A stretch of 8,160 nt of DNA, taken from Candidatus Gastranaerophilales bacterium. GTDB lineage: Bacteria > Cyanobacteriota > Vampirovibrionia > Gastranaerophilales > JAILCC01. Shown in pieces: positions 6,321-8,160 of this stretch; positions within the stretch are counted from its first letter, which is position 1; each line of letters starts with the position of its first letter. A model generated the notes under the pieces. That model made no database searches. It saw nothing but the letters and a program-made list of their open reading frames with translations, and was not told where the DNA came from. Both the position numbers and the translations under genes were made by a program. The stretch covers positions 1-8,160 of the forward strand of contig JAKSUS010000047.1 of the NCBI GenBank assembly GCA_024408745.1. The letters run 5' to 3'.

Positions 6321-6995
6321 ATGCACGAATGTCACGAAAATCATTGTCATTGTCACCATTACAGACATATCAGAAATGAAAAGAAAACTTTAATAGTAAT
6401 TTTTATAACATTAATAACTATGATAGTTGAAATATCATTTGGTTATATAACCAATTCAATGGCACTTTTAGCAGACGGTTGGCATATGGCTGCTCATGTT
6501 ATTGTTTTGGGTATGTCTTATGTTGCATATCAATTTATTAAAAAAATCAGTCATAAACAAAATGCAAAACCTGTTTCAGAGAAAATATCAGCATTAGCAG
6601 GTTTTACAAGTTCAATATTTTTATTGATAAGCGCAATTTGGTTAATTGTTGAATCAGTTGAAAGATTTTTTACTCCGCTTGATATTTCATTTAACGAAGC
6701 AATACTTGTTGTTTCTATAAGTTTGGTTGTTAATTTTATTTGCGTGCTCATTATGGAATATAAAAACAAACGCAATAAGGATTATAACTTTAAAGCAGTT
6801 TATTTACACATTCTTTCAGATGTTTTAACTTCATTATTTGCTATTATTGCTTTATTTATAGGCAAATATTTCGGATTATATGTATTAGACCCGATTATGG
6901 GAATTGTAGCAGCACTTGTTATTTTAAAGTTGAGTTTAACTTTAATCAAAACAACATCAAAAGTGTTACTTGATATAGAGCAATTAAAGAATTAG
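6321..6995 (+). CDS. dmeF: Short DmeF-like cation diffusion facilitator (Co/Ni/Zn-type metal efflux)
   Basis: This 224-residue inner-membrane protein likely exports a divalent metal ion in exchange for protons. The first 17 residues form a tail rich in His and Cys (7 His, 3 Cys), probably metal-binding. Six membrane segments follow at about 22-40, 46-72, 89-110, 125-145, 159-181 and 186-210. The transport site appears as ADGWHMAAH (H55, H59) in segment 2 and HILSD at 163-167 (H163, D167) in segment 5. ADGWHM and LDPIMGIVAALVI (189-201) resemble DmeF of the cobalt/nickel branch. The protein stops about 14 residues after the last segment, so the usual cytoplasmic C-terminal domain is absent, and the loop before segment 5 lacks the His-rich stretch common in DmeF. 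Metal choice is inferred. Confidence 0.88.
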   Translation: MHECHENHCHCHHYRHIRNEKKTLIVIFITLITMIVEISFGYITNSMALLADGWHMAAHVIVLGMSYVAYQFIKKISHKQNAKPVSEKISALAGFTSSIFLLISAIWLIVESVERFFTPLDISFNEAILVVSISLVVNFICVLIMEYKNKRNKDYNFKAVYLHILSDVLTSLFAIIALFIGKYFGLYVLDPIMGIVAALVILKLSLTLIKTTSKVLLDIEQLKN

Positions 6996-8152
6996 CTTCC
7001 TGTAATGTCTGCTTTTGCATATTCTTCGGGATATTGTTCTTCGTAAATAACAAGAGCATTACTTAACGGAATACCACCTTTAACGGAAGGTCTGTTTACG
7101 GTGAAACCGTTAAAGTACATAACACTTGAACCGCCTCCGTCTAAGTTCATTGCATTATAGCATCCTATACTTTTCATAAAATATGCAAGTTCGGTTAATG
7201 TCATTCCGACAGAAGTTTCTTCACGACCGTCAACGGTAACCATTATGAATTTTCCATCTGATGTATATCCTATTGCAGTTCGTGGGTTTCTTCCTCCGAC
7301 TGATTTTAATTTTTCCTCAGTAATATCAACATAAACCTTATTTTCTTTTACAAGATAAGGTCCGCCGCTGATTATATGTTCAACATCTGCCCAATTCTTG
7401 TCTCCTGCTTTGATTTCAAGCCTCAAATTCTTTTCATAAACAAAAGGTTCAAGTTTTACTTTCGGCCCGACTATTACATAACCATTTTCAGGAATCGGGA
7501 GAGCGTGCTCGCCAAAATTTATAACTTTACCATTTTCAATAGCGATTTCTGCTCCATATTTTGGTGGTGGCGGAGCGACTTTGCCCCATTTTTTATTGTA
7601 AGTAATTACATAAGTTGATAACATTCTCGGCTGATTGATATTATCAAGTTTTAATTCATTATGTTTTGCAATTAATTTACCGTTAAAACTTAATCTCGCC
7701 ATTAAAAATTCATTTCCTTTTATTCCCAGAGCCACTCTGTTGTATACAGGTCCTGTAAGCATTTGTCCGTCAACCATCATTGTTCCTAAAGGAACACCTG
7801 TTTGCGGTTTGAAGTATGAACCGTTAATTGCTGCTATTGCATTACCTTTTTGTGCCATTGATTTTATGGATGAACGTCTGTTTAAAACATCAGCTGCCAT
7901 AACAGGTTTGACCGAAATCTTTTCGTTTATTTTTGGATTAACTTCAACAACGTTTATTCTTATCGGCCTGCCGTTAATGTATTTTGTCATTCTTATATGC
8001 TTAATTCCGTCTTTTAATGTTAATATGGTACTCTTTGGATAGCGGTTAATAACATCTCTACGCCAGTTTTCTTTTTCGGCAGTTCTGTCAAAAAAAAGCT
8101 CTGCCATTGTATTGGCAGAGCCGTTGTGCGTATTCGTATTGGTTATATTCAT
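6992..8152 (-). CDS. Phosphodiester glycosidase family protein (NAGPA domain)
   Basis: The frame shown encodes 386 residues. The domain named after the human uncovering enzyme (N-acetylglucosamine-1-phosphodiester alpha-N-acetylglucosaminidase) is clear from AINGSYF (108-114), GRNPRTAIGYT (287-297), VTVDGR (305-310), GMTLTELAYFM (316-326) and NLDGGGSS (336-343). Bacterial members are usually exported and act on cell-wall or exopolysaccharide sugars. No signal peptide is visible here. The start is doubtful: the frame is open beyond ATG 8152 to the window edge, no ribosome-binding site is visible, and an intrinsic terminator lies over codons 11-21. Other in-frame ATGs are at 8107 (inside that hairpin) and 7990, the latter just into the domain. 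A four-proline run is at 194-197. Its stop overlaps that of the transporter gene within 6992-6995. Confidence 0.88.
   Translation of the reverse strand: MNITNTNTHNGSANTMAELFFDRTAEKENWRRDVINRYPKSTILTLKDGIKHIRMTKYINGRPIRINVVEVNPKINEKISVKPVMAADVLNRRSSIKSMAQKGNAIAAINGSYFKPQTGVPLGTMMVDGQMLTGPVYNRVALGIKGNEFLMARLSFNGKLIAKHNELKLDNINQPRMLSTYVITYNKKWGKVAPPPPKYGAEIAIENGKVINFGEHALPIPENGYVIVGPKVKLEPFVYEKNLRLEIKAGDKNWADVEHIISGGPYLVKENKVYVDITEEKLKSVGGRNPRTAIGYTSDGKFIMVTVDGREETSVGMTLTELAYFMKSIGCYNAMNLDGGGSSVMYFNGFTVNRPSVKGGIPLSNALVIYEEQYPEEYAKADITGS
8090..8121 (-). terminator. Strong intrinsic terminator inside the start of the NAGPA frame
   Basis: On the minus strand, GCTCTGCCA (8121-8113) and TGGCAGAGC (8106-8098) form a perfect 9-bp stem with a 6-base loop, followed at once by eight T (8097-8090). 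This is the textbook pattern and the most GC-rich hairpin in the window. It either ends transcription of a minus-strand gene beyond the right edge, or acts as an attenuator for the NAGPA gene, whose frame it overlaps. Confidence 0.75.
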
Positions 8153-8160
8153 AGCTATTT

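Noticed and set aside
6311..6379. Short plus-strand frame (22 codons from ATG 6311) overlapping the transporter start
   Set aside because: The ATG abuts GAGGAG with no spacing, so it is unlikely to be initiated; the frame overlaps a clear gene. A leader peptide role was considered but has no support.
7562..7573. Four-proline run in the NAGPA protein as a target of the YebC-family protein
   Set aside because: Short proline runs are common in proteins and nothing in the sequence ties this one to the yebC gene; treated as coincidence.
7635..8042. Plus-strand open frames opposite the NAGPA gene (also 7376-7618)
   Set aside because: Antisense shadows of a gene with strong domain motifs.
1..8160. 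CRISPR array, insertion sequence, phage or toxin-antitoxin module
   Set aside because: No regularly spaced repeats, transposase, integrase, phage genes or paired small toxin and antitoxin genes were seen on either strand.

Overview
The window is AT-rich (by eye about one third G+C), gene-dense bacterial chromosome using the standard code, including TGA as a stop. A DUF3326 gene (a family I know mainly from cyanobacteria and plants) sits in a low-GC housekeeping operon. The tmRNA tag opens with Asn-Asn like cyanobacterial tags, and the tmRNA gene does not encode its CCA end. Together these suggest a non-photosynthetic relative of cyanobacteria such as the gut Gastranaerophilales (Melainabacteria/Vampirovibrionia). 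That placement is inference; no taxonomic marker gene is present.

Left end (1-810): a minus-strand reading frame starts at 48 and runs off the window. A spacer with nested inverted repeats follows, then a minus-strand one-piece tmRNA gene (ssrA, 273-662) with an intrinsic terminator at 203-229. The 148 bp between tmRNA and the next gene must hold divergent promoters.

Centre (811-4809): a tight plus-strand operon of an NAD-type isocitrate dehydrogenase, a small acidic unknown protein with two RWYDK motifs, a YitT-family membrane protein, YebC, and DUF3326. The last four genes lie close together, with overlaps of 8 and 13 bp, which suggests translational coupling. After a 77-bp gap containing a hairpin (4820-4856) comes a 456-residue membrane-anchored protein (4887-6257) whose C-terminal half looks like an ADP-ribosyltransferase (ART) fold. 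I consider this the most interesting gene here.

Right end (6258-8160): a long hairpin (6265-6309) overlaps the ribosome-binding site of a short DmeF-like CDF metal exporter. This gene converges on a minus-strand phosphodiester glycosidase (NAGPA-domain) gene, and their stop codons overlap within the 4-base string TTAG. A textbook intrinsic terminator for the minus strand lies inside the first 21 codons of the NAGPA frame, so its start is uncertain or it is controlled by attenuation.

Functionally the window mixes ribosome rescue (tmRNA), translation or transcription control (YebC), central carbon metabolism and envelope or metal functions. I see no CRISPR array, insertion sequence, phage module or tRNA gene. 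No multi-gene defence system is evident; the ART-like protein is a single candidate effector.
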